Part shown: one piece after another, positions 50,269 to 59,555 of the stretch
Position numbering within the stretch: position 1 is the first letter of the stretch
How the letters are laid out: the number at the start of each line of letters is the position of its first letter
Source: Syntrophobacter sp. SbD2
GTDB lineage: Bacteria > Desulfobacterota > Binatia > UBA9968
Direction of reading: 5' to 3'
DNA: 60,341 nt
Assembly: GCA_945889495.1 (NCBI GenBank)
Contig: CAMDBU010000015.1
Location: forward strand, 1-60,341
Translations under genes and position numbers: made by a program
The notes under the pieces: generated by a model
Databases searched by the model: none
What the model was told of the DNA's origin: nothing
The model's input: the letters and a program-made list of their open reading frames with translations, nothing else

Positions 50269-51588
50269 TTACGAAAGGTTCGCGCTGAGATTTGTTTGTT
50301 CGACGCGGCCGCGCAGCCAGCCGTTGCGGTACTCGCCCAAGCGCACCGCCACTTCGCGATTGGTCAGCACCGCGCCGTCGATGGCGACCGGCAAATAATT
50401 ACGGCTAAAGCCGCGACGAGCACCGCTGGCCTTGTCGCTCTTGCCCTCGACCAGCACCGCAACCCGCCGGCCGGTGAAACCGGCGCAAAACTCTTCTTTC
50501 TTGCGCGCGCCCAACTCGCGCATGCGCTGCGCGCGCAGTTTTTTCTCGGCTAACGGAACGGGATCGGCCAGGGTTGTCGCCACCGTGCCGCGCCGCGACG
50601 AGTAGGGAAAGACGTGAAAGTAGGTCAACGGCAGAGAGTCGAAATATTTCAAAGAAGCGTCGAACTGCGCGCCACTTTCGCCGGGAAAGCCGACGATGAC
50701 ATCGCTGCCGATGGCCGCCTCGGGCAGCCGTTCATGCACCCGCGCCAACAGATCGCGATAGTACGCCGTGTCGTAATTGCGCCGCATCGCTTTCAAGATC
50801 GCGTCGTCGCCCGCCTGGGCGCAGATATGCAGATGCGGGCAAATAGTTTGTGAACTGGCCATCAAGTCGAGCAAGCGGTCCGGCACTTCGCGCGGGTCGA
50901 GGGAACTCAAACGAATGCGCGACATGAGACCAGCCTCGGCGATCTGCTCGACCAAGGCGGTCAAGTCGAGCTTCGGCTGCAAATCCTGGCCGTAGCCGCC
51001 GAGGTGAATGCCGGTGAGAACGATCTCTTGATAACCGGCGTCGGCCAACTGGCGCACCTGTTCGAGAACTTCGCGCGGCATCACGCTGCGGCTGAGCCCG
51101 CGCGCGGTCGGGATGATGCAGTAGGTGCAAGTGTAGTTGCAGCCTTCCTGGATTTTCAAAAACGCCCTGGTGTGGCCGGGCAGCGCCCGGGTGCCGAGCA
51201 CCGGCACGCCGCGCTCGCGCTTGACGTCACTGACCGCAACTTGAGTTTGTTCCAATGGTGCGGCATCGACAAAGCGCAGCAAATCGTCCAGCCGGTTGAG
51301 CCCGACGACGTAATCGACGCCGGCGACGCGCGCGACTTCGTCGGGATTGACCTGCGCGTAGCAGCCGGTGACCAACACCTTGGCAAGGGGATTTCGCCGC
51401 TTGGCCCGCCGCACCAGCTGGCGCGCCTGCCAATCGGCGCGGTCGGTGACCGTGCAAGTGTTGATCACATAACAATCCGCCGCGTCGTCGAAAGGCACGA
51501 AGGAATGCTTGGACTCCAAACGGTTTTGAATCACCGCCGAGTCGTATTGGTTGATCTTGCAACCGAGAGTTGTGATCGCGATTCTCAT
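50269..51588 (-). CDS. mtaB: tRNA (t6A37) methylthiotransferase MtaB
   Basis: 439-residue radical SAM methylthiotransferase. MRIAITTLGCKINQYDSAVI is the MtaB N-terminal start (chosen over an upstream ATG because of it). VINTCTVT and GCYAQVNP hold the N-terminal cluster cysteines, CNYTCTYCIIPTARG the SAM CxxxCxxC motif, and the C-terminal TRAM-like part has FCAGFTGRRVAVLVEG. It adds the methylthio group to t6A37 of ANN-decoding tRNAs. Functionally near TsaE (t6A synthesis) encoded at 58015, though not adjacent. Confidence 0.94.
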   Translation of the reverse strand: MRIAITTLGCKINQYDSAVIQNRLESKHSFVPFDDAADCYVINTCTVTDRADWQARQLVRRAKRRNPLAKVLVTGCYAQVNPDEVARVAGVDYVVGLNRLDDLLRFVDAAPLEQTQVAVSDVKRERGVPVLGTRALPGHTRAFLKIQEGCNYTCTYCIIPTARGLSRSVMPREVLEQVRQLADAGYQEIVLTGIHLGGYGQDLQPKLDLTALVEQIAEAGLMSRIRLSSLDPREVPDRLLDLMASSQTICPHLHICAQAGDDAILKAMRRNYDTAYYRDLLARVHERLPEAAIGSDVIVGFPGESGAQFDASLKYFDSLPLTYFHVFPYSSRRGTVATTLADPVPLAEKKLRAQRMRELGARKKEEFCAGFTGRRVAVLVEGKSDKASGARRGFSRNYLPVAIDGAVLTNREVAVRLGEYRNGWLRGRVEQTNLSANLS

Positions 51589-51604
51589 GATTAAGTTCTT
51601 CGGT

Positions 51605-51710
51605 CCAATGCAAAATGCAGAATGCAAAGTGCAAAATGCAAAATGTTCCGGACCGCCCCACTCTTCAATTTTGCACTTTGCATTTTGCAATCTGCATTTT
51701 GCATTCTCAT
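51605..51710. repeat. STRR-like inverted pair (aatgcaa heptamers)
   Basis: Heptamer units AATGCAA/AATGCAG (51605-51644) are followed by inverted units TTGCATT/TTGCACT (51666-51710). The right arm overlaps the 3-prime end of mnmA by a few bases. Confidence 0.75.
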
Positions 51711-52765
51711 CTCACCGCCCGCTCGATCCATCCCCCGCCGAGGACGCAATCGCCGCGATAAAACACCGCCGCCTGTCCGGGTGTCACCGCGGCGATTGGA
51801 TCGTCGAAGCGCACGGCGCAGCTACCGTCTGCGTTAGGCTGAATCATGCAAGGCACCGCCTTGGCACGGTAACGAATCTGCACTTCGGCGTTGAACTCGT
51901 CACCGCCCGGCGCTTCGATCCAGTTGACCGCGCGGGCGATGAGCCCTTTGCAGCTCAAATCGCTCCTGTTGCCGACCACGACGCGCTTGGCCGCCTGGTC
52001 GATGTCGACGACATAGAGCGGCTCGGCGCCGGAAATTCCCAAGCCGCGGCGCTGGCCGACGGTGACGGTGTGGACACCGCCATGTTGGCCGAGCACTTTG
52101 CCGGTGCGGTCCACCACTTCACCGCCACCGAGTTCGTTGGGCGCCGCGTAGGTGGCAACCAGCGCTTTGTAATCGCCGAAACAAATATCCTGGCTCTCCG
52201 GCCGCTCGGCGGCAGGTAGACTCAGCTGCCGAGCTTTGTCGCGTACCGCGGTCTTGTGCAACTCGCCCAGGGGAAATAACGTGCGCGCCAACTGCTGCTG
52301 CGACAAGGCGAAAAGAAAATAAGATTGATCCTTGCCGCCGTCGACGCCACGCCGCAACGTCGCATGGCCGGTAACCGCGTCATGCTCGACCCGCGCGTAA
52401 TGACCGGTGGCGACGAAATCCGCCCCCTGTTCCTGAGTCCAGCGTAGCAGCGTGCCGAGCTTGAAGTCGCGATTGCACGCCACGCAGGGATTGGGCGTGC
52501 GGCCATGGAGATAATCTTGTGCGAAGGGTTTCACCACCGTGGCGGCGAACTGCTCGCGCAGATCGAGCAAGGTGTGCGGAATATTTAAATGCTTGGCCAC
52601 TTCCTCGGCGCCGCGGTGATCCGAACACACCCGCGGCCCCTGCTCGCCCTCCCACATGCGCAAGGAAACCCCGATGACCTCATGGCCCTGCTCGACCAAG
52701 AGCGCCGCGGTCACCGAACTGTCAACCCCGCCGCTCATGGCGACAACGATTTTTTTCTTGGACAT
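51707..52765 (-). CDS. mnmA: tRNA-specific 2-thiouridylase MnmA
   Basis: 352 residues. The start is ATG 52765 (MSKKKIVVAMSGG), with ATG 52771 two codons earlier as an alternative; the longer frame upstream lies in a REP element. The ATP-pyrophosphatase P-loop is SGGVDSS. The catalytic cysteines are in NPCVACNRDFK and SQDICFGDY. MnmA makes s2U34 of tRNA-Glu, -Gln and -Lys, using sulfur from a relay. All key residues are present. Confidence 0.95.
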   Translation of the reverse strand: MSKKKIVVAMSGGVDSSVTAALLVEQGHEVIGVSLRMWEGEQGPRVCSDHRGAEEVAKHLNIPHTLLDLREQFAATVVKPFAQDYLHGRTPNPCVACNRDFKLGTLLRWTQEQGADFVATGHYARVEHDAVTGHATLRRGVDGGKDQSYFLFALSQQQLARTLFPLGELHKTAVRDKARQLSLPAAERPESQDICFGDYKALVATYAAPNELGGGEVVDRTGKVLGQHGGVHTVTVGQRRGLGISGAEPLYVVDIDQAAKRVVVGNRSDLSCKGLIARAVNWIEAPGGDEFNAEVQIRYRAKAVPCMIQPNADGSCAVRFDDPIAAVTPGQAAVFYRGDCVLGGGWIERAVR

Positions 52766-52833
52766 GTTCATTGAACCTAAAGTCATCGGGTTTATGCCGA
52801 GTGTTTTGTCGATTGTAGCTCGAATCTGAATTC

Positions 52834-52922
52834 CGTCATTCCGGCGTAGGCCGGAATCCAGGTTTTCCTTAACGCTCCAGCACAAGCGAAGATGGATGCC
52901 GGCCTGCGCCGGCATGACGGAA
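52834..52922. repeat. REP-like palindromes
   Basis: Two units, CGTCATTCCGGC-loop-GCCGGAATCCAGG and GATGCCGGC-loop-GCCGGCATGACGG, each palindromic. Same family as 30181-30305. Confidence 0.75.
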
Positions 52923-53007
52923 CTTCGATGCGTCCGTACCCCAGGTCTTTAAACCGTCTTGAATGCTACATTCATTCGGAAGGGCCCGCCTTATTCTACG
53001 TCTTACT

Positions 53008-53036
53008 GTTGCCTATTGCCTATTGCCTATTGCCTT
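53008..53036. repeat. heptamer tandem repeat (tattgcc)
   Basis: Three to four copies of TATTGCC in a row, directly before the stop of the binding-protein gene at 53039 (minus strand). No inverted arm nearby. A related single array lies at 54234-54260. Confidence 0.75.
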
Positions 53037-53038
53037 CT

Positions 53039-54013
53039 TCACTTTATCACCTGATTCGCCCGCTCCAGCATTCCGAGGGGAATCGTAATTCCAATTTGTT
53101 TTGCCGCCTTCAAGTTAATGATGAATTCAAACTTCGTCGCTTGCTGTACAGGTAGGTCGGCAGGTTTCGTTCCCTTGAGAATCTTGTCTACGTAGTGGGC
53201 GGCCTTGCGGTACAAGTCATCGTAGTCCGCCCCATAGGACATCAGGCCGCCCTCGTCGACAAACTCCTTCGAAATGTAAATAGCCGGCAACCGGTACTTG
53301 ACGGCAAGCTCGACGATCCTCTTTCTTTCGGAGAAAAAACCGCGAGTGGCGGTCGTCATGATCGCCTTGACCTGCTTCTGCTTGGCGGTTTGAAAGGCGC
53401 TCTCTAAACCTTTGGCGTCGAGTTGAGTCTCGATCTCTTCCAACTTTAGCTTCAGGACCGGAGCCGCAGCCCTGAGATCTTTCAGTTGGGGGACGGCGAC
53501 CGACCCCCGCAGAAGTCCAACTCGGGTGAGCTTCGGGACGGCGTCCTTGAGTATCTCTAGCCTTTTGGTATTTAGCTCACCTAAACTCGAAAACCCCGTG
53601 ACATTGCCTCCCGGCCGCGCCAGACTGGCAACCAAACCATCACCCACGGGGTCCGTAGTGGTCGTCATCACGATGGGGATAGTAGTGGTGGCGCTCTTGG
53701 CTGCTCTCGCCGATGGCGTCCCCGAGACCACAATTAGATCGACCTTAAGACGAACGAGGTTCGCCGCAAGCTCAGGCAGGCGGTCATTTTTCCCCTCGGC
53801 AAACCGGTACTCGATGGTAAAACTCTTTCCCCCAATCCATCCAAGCTTGGTCAGCTCTTGCAGGAACGCCTTCACGAGGACCGCACTACCGGAAGCAGTG
53901 CCTGAATCTAGGTAACCGATGCGGAAGATTTTCCCCGCCTGCTGCGCCTCGGAGACGGGAGCAGTTGTCAGCAAGAAAGTTGTCAGCAACCAGAAAACAA
54001 ATTTAGACTTCAT
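53039..54013 (-). CDS. ABC-type substrate-binding protein (PF04392/TrpX-like)
   Basis: 324-residue exported protein. The signal peptide is at 1-23 (FVFWLLTTFLLTTAPVSEA). The family blocks RIGYLDSGTASGSAVLVKAFLQELTKLGW, FTIEYRFAEGKNDRLPELAANLVRLKVDLIV, TTDPVGDGLVASLARPGGNVTGFSSL and PAIYISKEFVDEGGLMSYGADYDDLYRKAA identify it clearly. Members often bind tryptophan or other aromatics, but no ABC permease or ATPase is encoded next to it. It is a fifth orphan binding protein in the window. Confidence 0.88.
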   Translation of the reverse strand: MKSKFVFWLLTTFLLTTAPVSEAQQAGKIFRIGYLDSGTASGSAVLVKAFLQELTKLGWIGGKSFTIEYRFAEGKNDRLPELAANLVRLKVDLIVVSGTPSARAAKSATTTIPIVMTTTTDPVGDGLVASLARPGGNVTGFSSLGELNTKRLEILKDAVPKLTRVGLLRGSVAVPQLKDLRAAAPVLKLKLEEIETQLDAKGLESAFQTAKQKQVKAIMTTATRGFFSERKRIVELAVKYRLPAIYISKEFVDEGGLMSYGADYDDLYRKAAHYVDKILKGTKPADLPVQQATKFEFIINLKAAKQIGITIPLGMLERANQVIK

Positions 54014-54068
54014 GCTCTTCGTTCCAGTTTCGTTCTGAAAACCGATCGCTGATCACTAGCACCAGATT

Positions 54069-54157
54069 GTAGGTCGGGTTAGCGCAGCGTAACCCGACAA
54101 TTCGATTGCCCGTTCCTGATTTAAGATGTCGGGTTACGCCATGCTAACCCGACCTAC
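54069..54157. repeat. palindromic repeat (gtaggtcgggtta family)
   Basis: TAGGTCGGGTTAGCGCAGCG (54070-54089) is mirrored by TGTCGGGTTACGCCATGCTA and GACCTAC (54127-54157), a widespread proteobacterial hairpin repeat. A decayed arm also occurs at 11811. Confidence 0.8.
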
Positions 54158-54233
54158 GACTCTAGCAACTTACTGTAAGTTATCATTCAATGAACCGCGG
54201 GCGCAGCATGCCGCGCCCCTACGTCCCGTCCGA

Positions 54234-54260
54234 CCTATTGCCTGTTGCCTACTGCCTTCC
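54234..54260. repeat. heptamer tandem repeat (attgcct)
   Basis: Three degenerate copies of ATTGCCT/GTTGCCT, ending at the cysE stop codon. Confidence 0.6.
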
Positions 54261-54262
54261 GT

Positions 54263-54997
54263 TCAACCGTCCGTACTGCGCAGCGCCGCCTTGATCCGAT
54301 TGATCTCTTCGGTCTCCTCCGCGGTCTTCTCTTCCAGCCCGCCTTGGCGGGCGCTCAGATCGTCGACTTTCTTTTCCAATTTCTCGATATAGTCGCCCAC
54401 CGCGCTGAGCGCTTTGGCGATGGGATCGGGGAGGTCGGCGGAATTCAAATCGATGATCGCCTTGCCGGTCGGCGTATGTTGCGCTTCGACTTTGACCACC
54501 TTGCCGGGAATGCCGACAACGGTGGAATGGGCCGGTACCGAAGTGACCAACACCGAACCGGCGCCGACCCGGCTGTGGCGGCCGACGGTGACCGGACCTA
54601 ACACCGCCGCGCCGCTGAAAATCGTCACCGAATCTTCGATGGTCGGATGGCGTTTGATGCGTTGGGTCGATGTACCACCGAGAGTCACACCCTGATAGAT
54701 CGTCACGTCGTCGCCGATCTCGGCGGTCTCGCCGATCACCACGCCCATGCCGTGATCGATGAAAAAGCGCCGGCCGATTTTCGCGCCTGGGTGAATTTCG
54801 ATTCCAGTAAGAAACCGGCCGACATGGCTGACGAAGCGCGACAAGGTCGTCAACCCCTGGCGCCACAGCGCATGGGCCATGCGGTGCAGCACGATGGCAT
54901 GAAACCCCGGATAGGCCAGGATGATCTCCAAGCCCGAACGCAGCGCCGGATCGCGCTGCGACACTACCTGGAAGTCTTCTTTAATGGTTTGCCACAT
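54263..54997 (-). CDS. cysE: serine O-acetyltransferase
   Basis: 244 residues, start ATG 54997. The N-terminal helices run [32 protein letters not shown], followed by the left-handed beta-helix with hexapeptide repeats ([39 protein letters not shown]). The active histidines are in IEIHPGA and DHG. It makes O-acetylserine for cysteine synthesis. The C-terminal tail is longer than the minimum and carries a coiled-coil-like segment ([16 protein letters not shown]), plausible for complex formation with cysteine synthase. Confidence 0.93.
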   Translation of the reverse strand: MWQTIKEDFQVVSQRDPALRSGLEIILAYPGFHAIVLHRMAHALWRQGLTTLSRFVSHVGRFLTGIEIHPGAKIGRRFFIDHGMGVVIGETAEIGDDVTIYQGVTLGGTSTQRIKRHPTIEDSVTIFSGAAVLGPVTVGRHSRVGAGSVLVTSVPAHSTVVGIPGKVVKVEAQHTPTGKAIIDLNSADLPDPIAKALSAVGDYIEKLEKKVDDLSARQGGLEEKTAEETEEINRIKAALRSTDG

Positions 54998-55004
54998 TAT
55001 GGCA

Positions 55005-55068
55005 GGCACGAGGCATGAGGGATGAGGCGCGAGCAAGATCTGAACTCAGGCCTCGCGCCTCAAGCCTT
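55005..55068. repeat. STRR-like inverted pair (gaggcatg units)
   Basis: CGAGGCATGAGGGATGAGGC (55009-55028) and its inverted counterpart GCCTCGCGCCTCAAGCC (55050-55066) lie between cimA and cysE. Confidence 0.65.
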
Positions 55069-55072
55069 CCCC

Positions 55073-56644
55073 CTAGCGTCGCGCATCCTTATACAGCTTG
55101 TAATCGATACTATCGACCAGCGCTTGCCAGCTCGCTTCGATGACGTTGTGCGAGACGCCGACGGTGCCCCAGCGGTCTTTGCCGTCGCCGGACTCGATCA
55201 GCACCCGCACCACCGCGCCGGTGCCTTCGCCCGACGACAGCACGCGGACTTTATAATCGAGCAGCTCGACCTGCTTGAGCGCTGGGTAAAATTTGGTCAG
55301 CGCCCGGCGCAGCGCTTGGTCCAGCGCGTTCACCGGACCGTTGCCCATGGCCGCCGCATGTTCAATATCGCCGTCCACCTCAACTTGAATCGTCGCCTCG
55401 GAAATCGGCGCCTCGCCTTCCTTGCGCTTTTCATCGATGACGCGGAAGCCGATCAATTTGAAATTTTTCTTTTTCTTGCCCAGCGCGTCTTGAATCAACA
55501 GTTCGAAGGACGCCTCGGCGGCTTGGTACTCGTAACCCTGGCCTTCGAGCTCCTTGGTGCGGCGCAGGACTTCTTTGATGGCGTCGTTTTTATCGGTCAG
55601 ATCGATGCCGTACTCCTTGCCCTTGTAGACCACGTTGCTGCGGCCGGAAAGATCCGACACCAAGACCCGCTGGCGGTTGCCGACCACTTCGGGATCGATA
55701 TGCTCATAGGTCAAGCGGTTCTTGATCACGCCGGAGACGTGCAAGCCGCCTTTATGGGCAAACGCGCTATCGCCGACATAGGCCTGGCGCTTGTTCGGAT
55801 TGATGTTGGCCAACTCGTAGAACAGCTGGGAAACTTCCCGGAGCTTTTTCAACTGCGCCGGCGTCACGCATTTCTTGCCCATCTTGAGCTGCAAGTTGGC
55901 GATGACGGAAATCAGATTCATATTGCCGCAGCGTTCGCCAAAACCATTGATGGTGCCCTGCACTTGGGTAACGCCCATCTCGACCGCAGCCAGCGTGTTG
56001 GCCACCGCCAGCTCGCCGTCGTTGTGGCAATGAATGCCGAGCGGCGTCTTGACCGCGCGGTTGACCTGGGCCAGCGCCTCGCGAATTTCTCCCGGCAGGC
56101 GGCCACCGTTGGTTTCGCACAGGACGATCCAATCGGCGCCGCCGTCCTGAGCCGCCTTGACGCATTCGATGGCGTAGTCGGGGTTGGCGCGAAAGCCGTC
56201 AAAAAAATGCTCGGCGTCGAACACCACCTCGTCGACGCGCTTTTTCATGTAGACGATGGAGTCATGAATGATATCGAGGTTGGCCTTCTGGCTAATGCGC
56301 AGATCGTCGCGCACATGGAGATCCCAAGTCTTGCCGACCAACGTCACCACAGGAGTATCGGCTTCGAGCAGCATTCGAAGATTGATATCCTGCGACGGCT
56401 TGATACCGACTTTCATGGTAGTGCCGAAGGAAGCGACCTTGGCTTTTTTCAGCTTGAGCTTTTTGACCTGCTGGAAAAAGTCGGCGTCGCGCTCGTTGGA
56501 GCCGGGATAACCGCCTTCGATGTAATCGATGCCCATCTCGTCGAGTTTTGCCGCGATGCGCAGCTTATCTTCCAGGGTGAACGAAACATCTTCGGCTTGG
56601 CAGCCGTCACGCAAAGTCGTGTCGTAAAGCAAAACGTCTTTCAT
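55073..56644 (-). CDS. cimA: (R)-citramalate synthase
   Basis: 523 residues, start ATG 56644. LLYDTTLRDGCQAEDVSFTLEDK is the metal-binding start of the DRE-TIM aldolases; HCHNDGELAVANTLAA carries the HxH metal ligands; the C-terminal LeuA-like regulatory domain (VKVLSSGEGTGAVVRVLIE near the end) suggests isoleucine feedback control. It condenses pyruvate and acetyl-CoA, the first step of the threonine-independent isoleucine route. The 8-bp gap after lysC indicates an operon. Confidence 0.94.
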   Translation of the reverse strand: MKDVLLYDTTLRDGCQAEDVSFTLEDKLRIAAKLDEMGIDYIEGGYPGSNERDADFFQQVKKLKLKKAKVASFGTTMKVGIKPSQDINLRMLLEADTPVVTLVGKTWDLHVRDDLRISQKANLDIIHDSIVYMKKRVDEVVFDAEHFFDGFRANPDYAIECVKAAQDGGADWIVLCETNGGRLPGEIREALAQVNRAVKTPLGIHCHNDGELAVANTLAAVEMGVTQVQGTINGFGERCGNMNLISVIANLQLKMGKKCVTPAQLKKLREVSQLFYELANINPNKRQAYVGDSAFAHKGGLHVSGVIKNRLTYEHIDPEVVGNRQRVLVSDLSGRSNVVYKGKEYGIDLTDKNDAIKEVLRRTKELEGQGYEYQAAEASFELLIQDALGKKKKNFKLIGFRVIDEKRKEGEAPISEATIQVEVDGDIEHAAAMGNGPVNALDQALRRALTKFYPALKQVELLDYKVRVLSSGEGTGAVVRVLIESGDGKDRWGTVGVSHNVIEASWQALVDSIDYKLYKDARR

Positions 56645-56652
56645 AACTTCCT

Positions 56653-57864
56653 CTAGTTGGCGATGAAGGCCTGGTGCAACGCGCGCACCGCTTGGTCGGA
56701 CTGCTTGGCGTCGATGACCACGGAGATTTTAATTTCCGAAGTGGAAATCATCTGAATGTTGACCTTCTCCCGCGCCAGGGTCTGGAACATGATCGCCGCC
56801 ACGCCGGCGTGGGTGCGCATGCCGACACCGACGACGGACACCTTGGCGATCTCGGTATCGACTCGAATCCCCTTGGCATGGACCTCCGGCAAAGATTTTT
56901 CAACGATCGCCAGCGCCTTTTGATGATCGGCCTTGGGCACAGTGAACGTCATATCCGTGGTGCCGTCTTCGCTGGCGTTCTGAATGATCATGTCGACGAC
57001 GATATGGGCATCGGCGATGGGTCCGAATATCCGCGCCGCCAGGCCGGGCTCGTCGGGCACCCGGACCAGGGTAATCTTCGCTTCGTTCTTATCGCAAGCC
57101 ACGCCAGAAACTAGTACATCGCTCATGCTGTCATCCTCCTCGACCAACCAGGTGCCTTCGACATCGGAAAAGGTCGAACGAACATGCACCGGCACCGAAT
57201 ATTTTTTCGCGAACTCGACGGACCGGATCTCCAAGACCTTCGCCCCGGTGCTGGCCAACTCGATCATCTCGTCATAAGAAATTTTGCCAAGCTTCTTCGC
57301 CTGCGGACAGATGCGCGGATCGGTGGTGAACACCCCCTCGACATCGGTGTAAATCTCACATGCTTTAGCATTGAGAAACGCCGCCAGCGCCACCGCGCTG
57401 GTGTCCGAGCCACCTCGCCCGAGAGTTGTGATGTTGTCGTTCTCATCGACGCCTTGAAAGCCCGCCACCACCACCACCTCGCCGGCCTTGATCGCCTCGA
57501 CGATCTTGGTCGAGTCGATGCTCAAGATGCGCGCCTTGCCGTAAGCGTTATCGGTTTCGATGCGCACCTGGTGGCCCAAATAGGAGCGCGCCGGCTGGCC
57601 GATCTCTTTGAGTGCCAGACTCAACAGCGCCACCGTCACCTGCTCACCGGTGGATATCAAGACATCCTTTTCCCGTTCATCGGGCAGCGGCGAAATCTCC
57701 TGCGCCAAAGCGATCAGCCGGTTGGTCTCCCCCGACATGGCGGAAACCACCACGACGACGTCGTTACCGGCCCGCTTCGCCGCCGCGACTTTAGCCGCGA
57801 CGTTTTTGATCTTATCGATAGACCCGACGGACGTGCCGCCGTATTTTTGAACTAATAATGCCAA
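56653..57864 (-). CDS. lysC: aspartate kinase
   Basis: 403 residues. The start is the rare TTG 57864, which begins right at the family start ([14 protein letters not shown]). The kinase motifs include GGTSVG and STKIVEAI with the substrate aspartate pocket [28 protein letters not shown]. Two C-terminal ACT domains follow (about 265-400). It phosphorylates aspartate, the entry to Lys, Thr, Met and, here, diaminopimelate. With the downstream cimA it forms a branched-chain/aspartate-family operon. Confidence 0.94.
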   Translation of the reverse strand: MALLVQKYGGTSVGSIDKIKNVAAKVAAAKRAGNDVVVVVSAMSGETNRLIALAQEISPLPDEREKDVLISTGEQVTVALLSLALKEIGQPARSYLGHQVRIETDNAYGKARILSIDSTKIVEAIKAGEVVVVAGFQGVDENDNITTLGRGGSDTSAVALAAFLNAKACEIYTDVEGVFTTDPRICPQAKKLGKISYDEMIELASTGAKVLEIRSVEFAKKYSVPVHVRSTFSDVEGTWLVEEDDSMSDVLVSGVACDKNEAKITLVRVPDEPGLAARIFGPIADAHIVVDMIIQNASEDGTTDMTFTVPKADHQKALAIVEKSLPEVHAKGIRVDTEIAKVSVVGVGMRTHAGVAAIMFQTLAREKVNIQMISTSEIKISVVIDAKQSDQAVRALHQAFIAN

Positions 57865-57891
57865 GAATCTAACCCCGTGAACTATTTTGGA

Positions 57892-58016
57892 TTTTAGATT
57901 TTGGTCCGCGGGGCGGCATTTGGATTGGGGGATTCGGACACAACGATGCCAACCATGCAGCGCGAATCGCAACAGCATTCCGACAATCCAAAATCCAAAA
58001 TCGAAAATCCAAAATC
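57892..58016. repeat. STRR-like inverted pair (ccaaaat units)
   Basis: ATTTTGGATTTTAGATTTTGG (57892-57912) is mirrored by CCAAAATCCAAAATCGAAAA (57984-58003 and on). It lies between tsaE and lysC. Confidence 0.75.
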
Positions 58017-58482
58017 ATTTGGCTGTTTTTACCTGCAATGCCTGCAATAACCCTTCATATCTCCGCCCGTGAGCGACAAAACTCAGCTCGCGTCTGTTGC
58101 CGCCGCCATGGGCGATGTGAATCTCAAGATGCTCGTCAACTTCGCTCGCTGGCAGAAACTCGAACCATTCGATCAAACTAACGCCGTCGCCGTAGAGATA
58201 CTCGCGCAGGTTGAGGCTATCGAGTTCCGACTGCTTGCCGACCCGGTAGAGATCGATGTGATAGACCGGCAGCCGGCCATTGTATTCATTGATCAGCGTG
58301 AAGGTCGGGCTGCGCACCCAAGCCTCGGCGCCGACCTCGATCCCCTGGGCGAAACCGCGCACGAAACAGGTCTTGCCCGCGCCGAGCTCACCGACAAGGC
58401 CAATGATCTCCCCGCCTTGAACCAGCTGGCCAAGCTTGCGCCCGAGATTCTGACTCTGCCGCGGTGTCGTTGTAACTATCAT
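58015..58482 (-). CDS. tsaE: tRNA threonylcarbamoyladenosine biosynthesis ATPase TsaE
   Basis: 155 residues. The start ATG 58482 is preferred over 58509 by family length. The Walker A is [28 protein letters not shown] is the TsaE switch motif and HIDLYRV the conserved strand; the C-terminus has [16 protein letters not shown]. It drives the TsaBCD complex that makes t6A37. Transcribed into lysC but separated by 150 bp holding a repeat. Confidence 0.93.
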   Translation of the reverse strand: MIVTTTPRQSQNLGRKLGQLVQGGEIIGLVGELGAGKTCFVRGFAQGIEVGAEAWVRSPTFTLINEYNGRLPVYHIDLYRVGKQSELDSLNLREYLYGDGVSLIEWFEFLPASEVDEHLEIHIAHGGGNRRELSFVAHGRRYEGLLQALQVKTAK

Positions 58483-58638
58483 CCAGCCACCCATCTGCAC
58501 CGGCCTCACCGACTACAACTAGTATATTTTTAAGGAGATTTCGAGACTGGCGTAGATTAGACTGTTTTGCCATGGTCTTAGGAGTTGGTATGACAAGCAC
58601 CGCTGAATCTGGCACAATGTGGATTCGTGGAGGGCGTT

Positions 58639-58890
58639 ATGAGCGATATCACATTATCGATCCCGGACGAGACTTTGGTGGCTCTCAAGATCAATGCCGA
58701 ACAGCTGGGCTACGAAATTCGCCTCGCGGCAGCCGTAAAGTTATACGAAGTCGGCCGAATCTCAGCGGGTGCCGCGGCCGATCTCGCCGGGATTCCGAAA
58801 ACGCTTTTCCTAACCAAGCTGGCGGATTATGGAGTGGATACGTTTAAGTTGACCGAACAGGAGCTTCAACAAGAGTCCCGTCTTGCCTGA
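58639..58890 (+). CDS. UPF0175-family antitoxin
   Basis: 83 residues. The start ATG 58639 is behind GGAGG, 5-6 bases away. MSDITLSIPDETLVALKI, LAAAVKLYEVGRIS and AGAAADLAGIPKTLFLTKLADYGVD match the UPF0175 DNA-binding family. It overlaps the toxin frame by eight bases. UPF0175 proteins pair with DUF3368 PIN toxins, as here. Confidence 0.85.
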   Translation: MSDITLSIPDETLVALKINAEQLGYEIRLAAAVKLYEVGRISAGAAADLAGIPKTLFLTKLADYGVDTFKLTEQELQQESRLA

Positions 58891-59472
58891 GATCATCCTC
58901 AATACCTCTCCCCTCCAGTATTTGCATCAACTCGGCGCACTGGCTGTTGTTCCGAAGCTAGTCGGAAGCATTATCGTACCGCCAGCAGTTCACGATGAGC
59001 TTAGTGCCGGCCGTAGGTTAGGCCAGACCTGCCAAGCATTCAAAACCTCGATTGGATTTCCGTCCGCCATCCGTCCAGCTCGGTCACGCTTCCCATGGCC
59101 ACAAACCTTGGCGCCGGGGAAAGACAAGTGCTGACGCTCGCGTTGGAAACCGCCGATGCCATCTGTGTTCTCGATGACGCACTGGCTCGTCGGGTCGCTA
59201 TAGTTCTAAAACTCCGCATTACTGGGACGCTTGGAATCTTGATCGATGCAAAGCGAGCCGGGTTAATTGAAGCCGTTCGCCCGCAGCTCGACCAACTCCA
59301 CAGCCTCGGTTTCAGGCTCGCGGCGCATACGCGAGCAGCGGTGTTAAAAATGGCGGGAGAGATCGAGGGTCGACGCTCGGTGCACGAGCCAACAAATTTG
59401 AGCGACGTGTTCCAGTTTAATGTTACTGGGTTATTTTCGGAACCCTTGCCAGATCCGCCGAGATTCCATTAG
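58883..59472 (+). pseudogene. DUF3368 (PIN-domain) toxin, frameshifted
   Basis: The N-terminal frame (58883-59020) reads IILNTSPLQYLHQLGALAVV then IIVPPAVHDELSAG, a PIN start with the first acidic residues. A second frame (59017-59472) continues exactly where the family does, with DLPSIQNLDWISV then NLGAGERQVLTLALE, ICVLDDALARRVA and ITGTLGIL. The two frames are offset by one base near 59015-59025, so the toxin is broken, unless the shift is a sequencing error. The antitoxin upstream is intact. Confidence 0.8.
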
Positions 59473-59555
59473 AGTGATGAAGACAGCGGGTGATAGCAAA
59501 GAAAGTCTACACGTACGGGTTCCGGACGGCGAACCCTGACCTCAAAATATCCCCA

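Noticed and set aside
55022-56656. Long plus-strand open frame opposite cimA
   Set aside because: Shadow of cimA: no ribosome binding site and no family features.
57865-58014. Lysine riboswitch upstream of lysC
   Set aside because: The region is filled by an inverted ccaaaat repeat and shows no lysine-riboswitch-like multi-helix pattern.
58883-59134. A third selenoprotein at the stop codon of the DUF3368 N-terminal frame
   Set aside because: The frame has already left the family sequence before the stop, and the continuation is in a different frame; a frameshift explains it.
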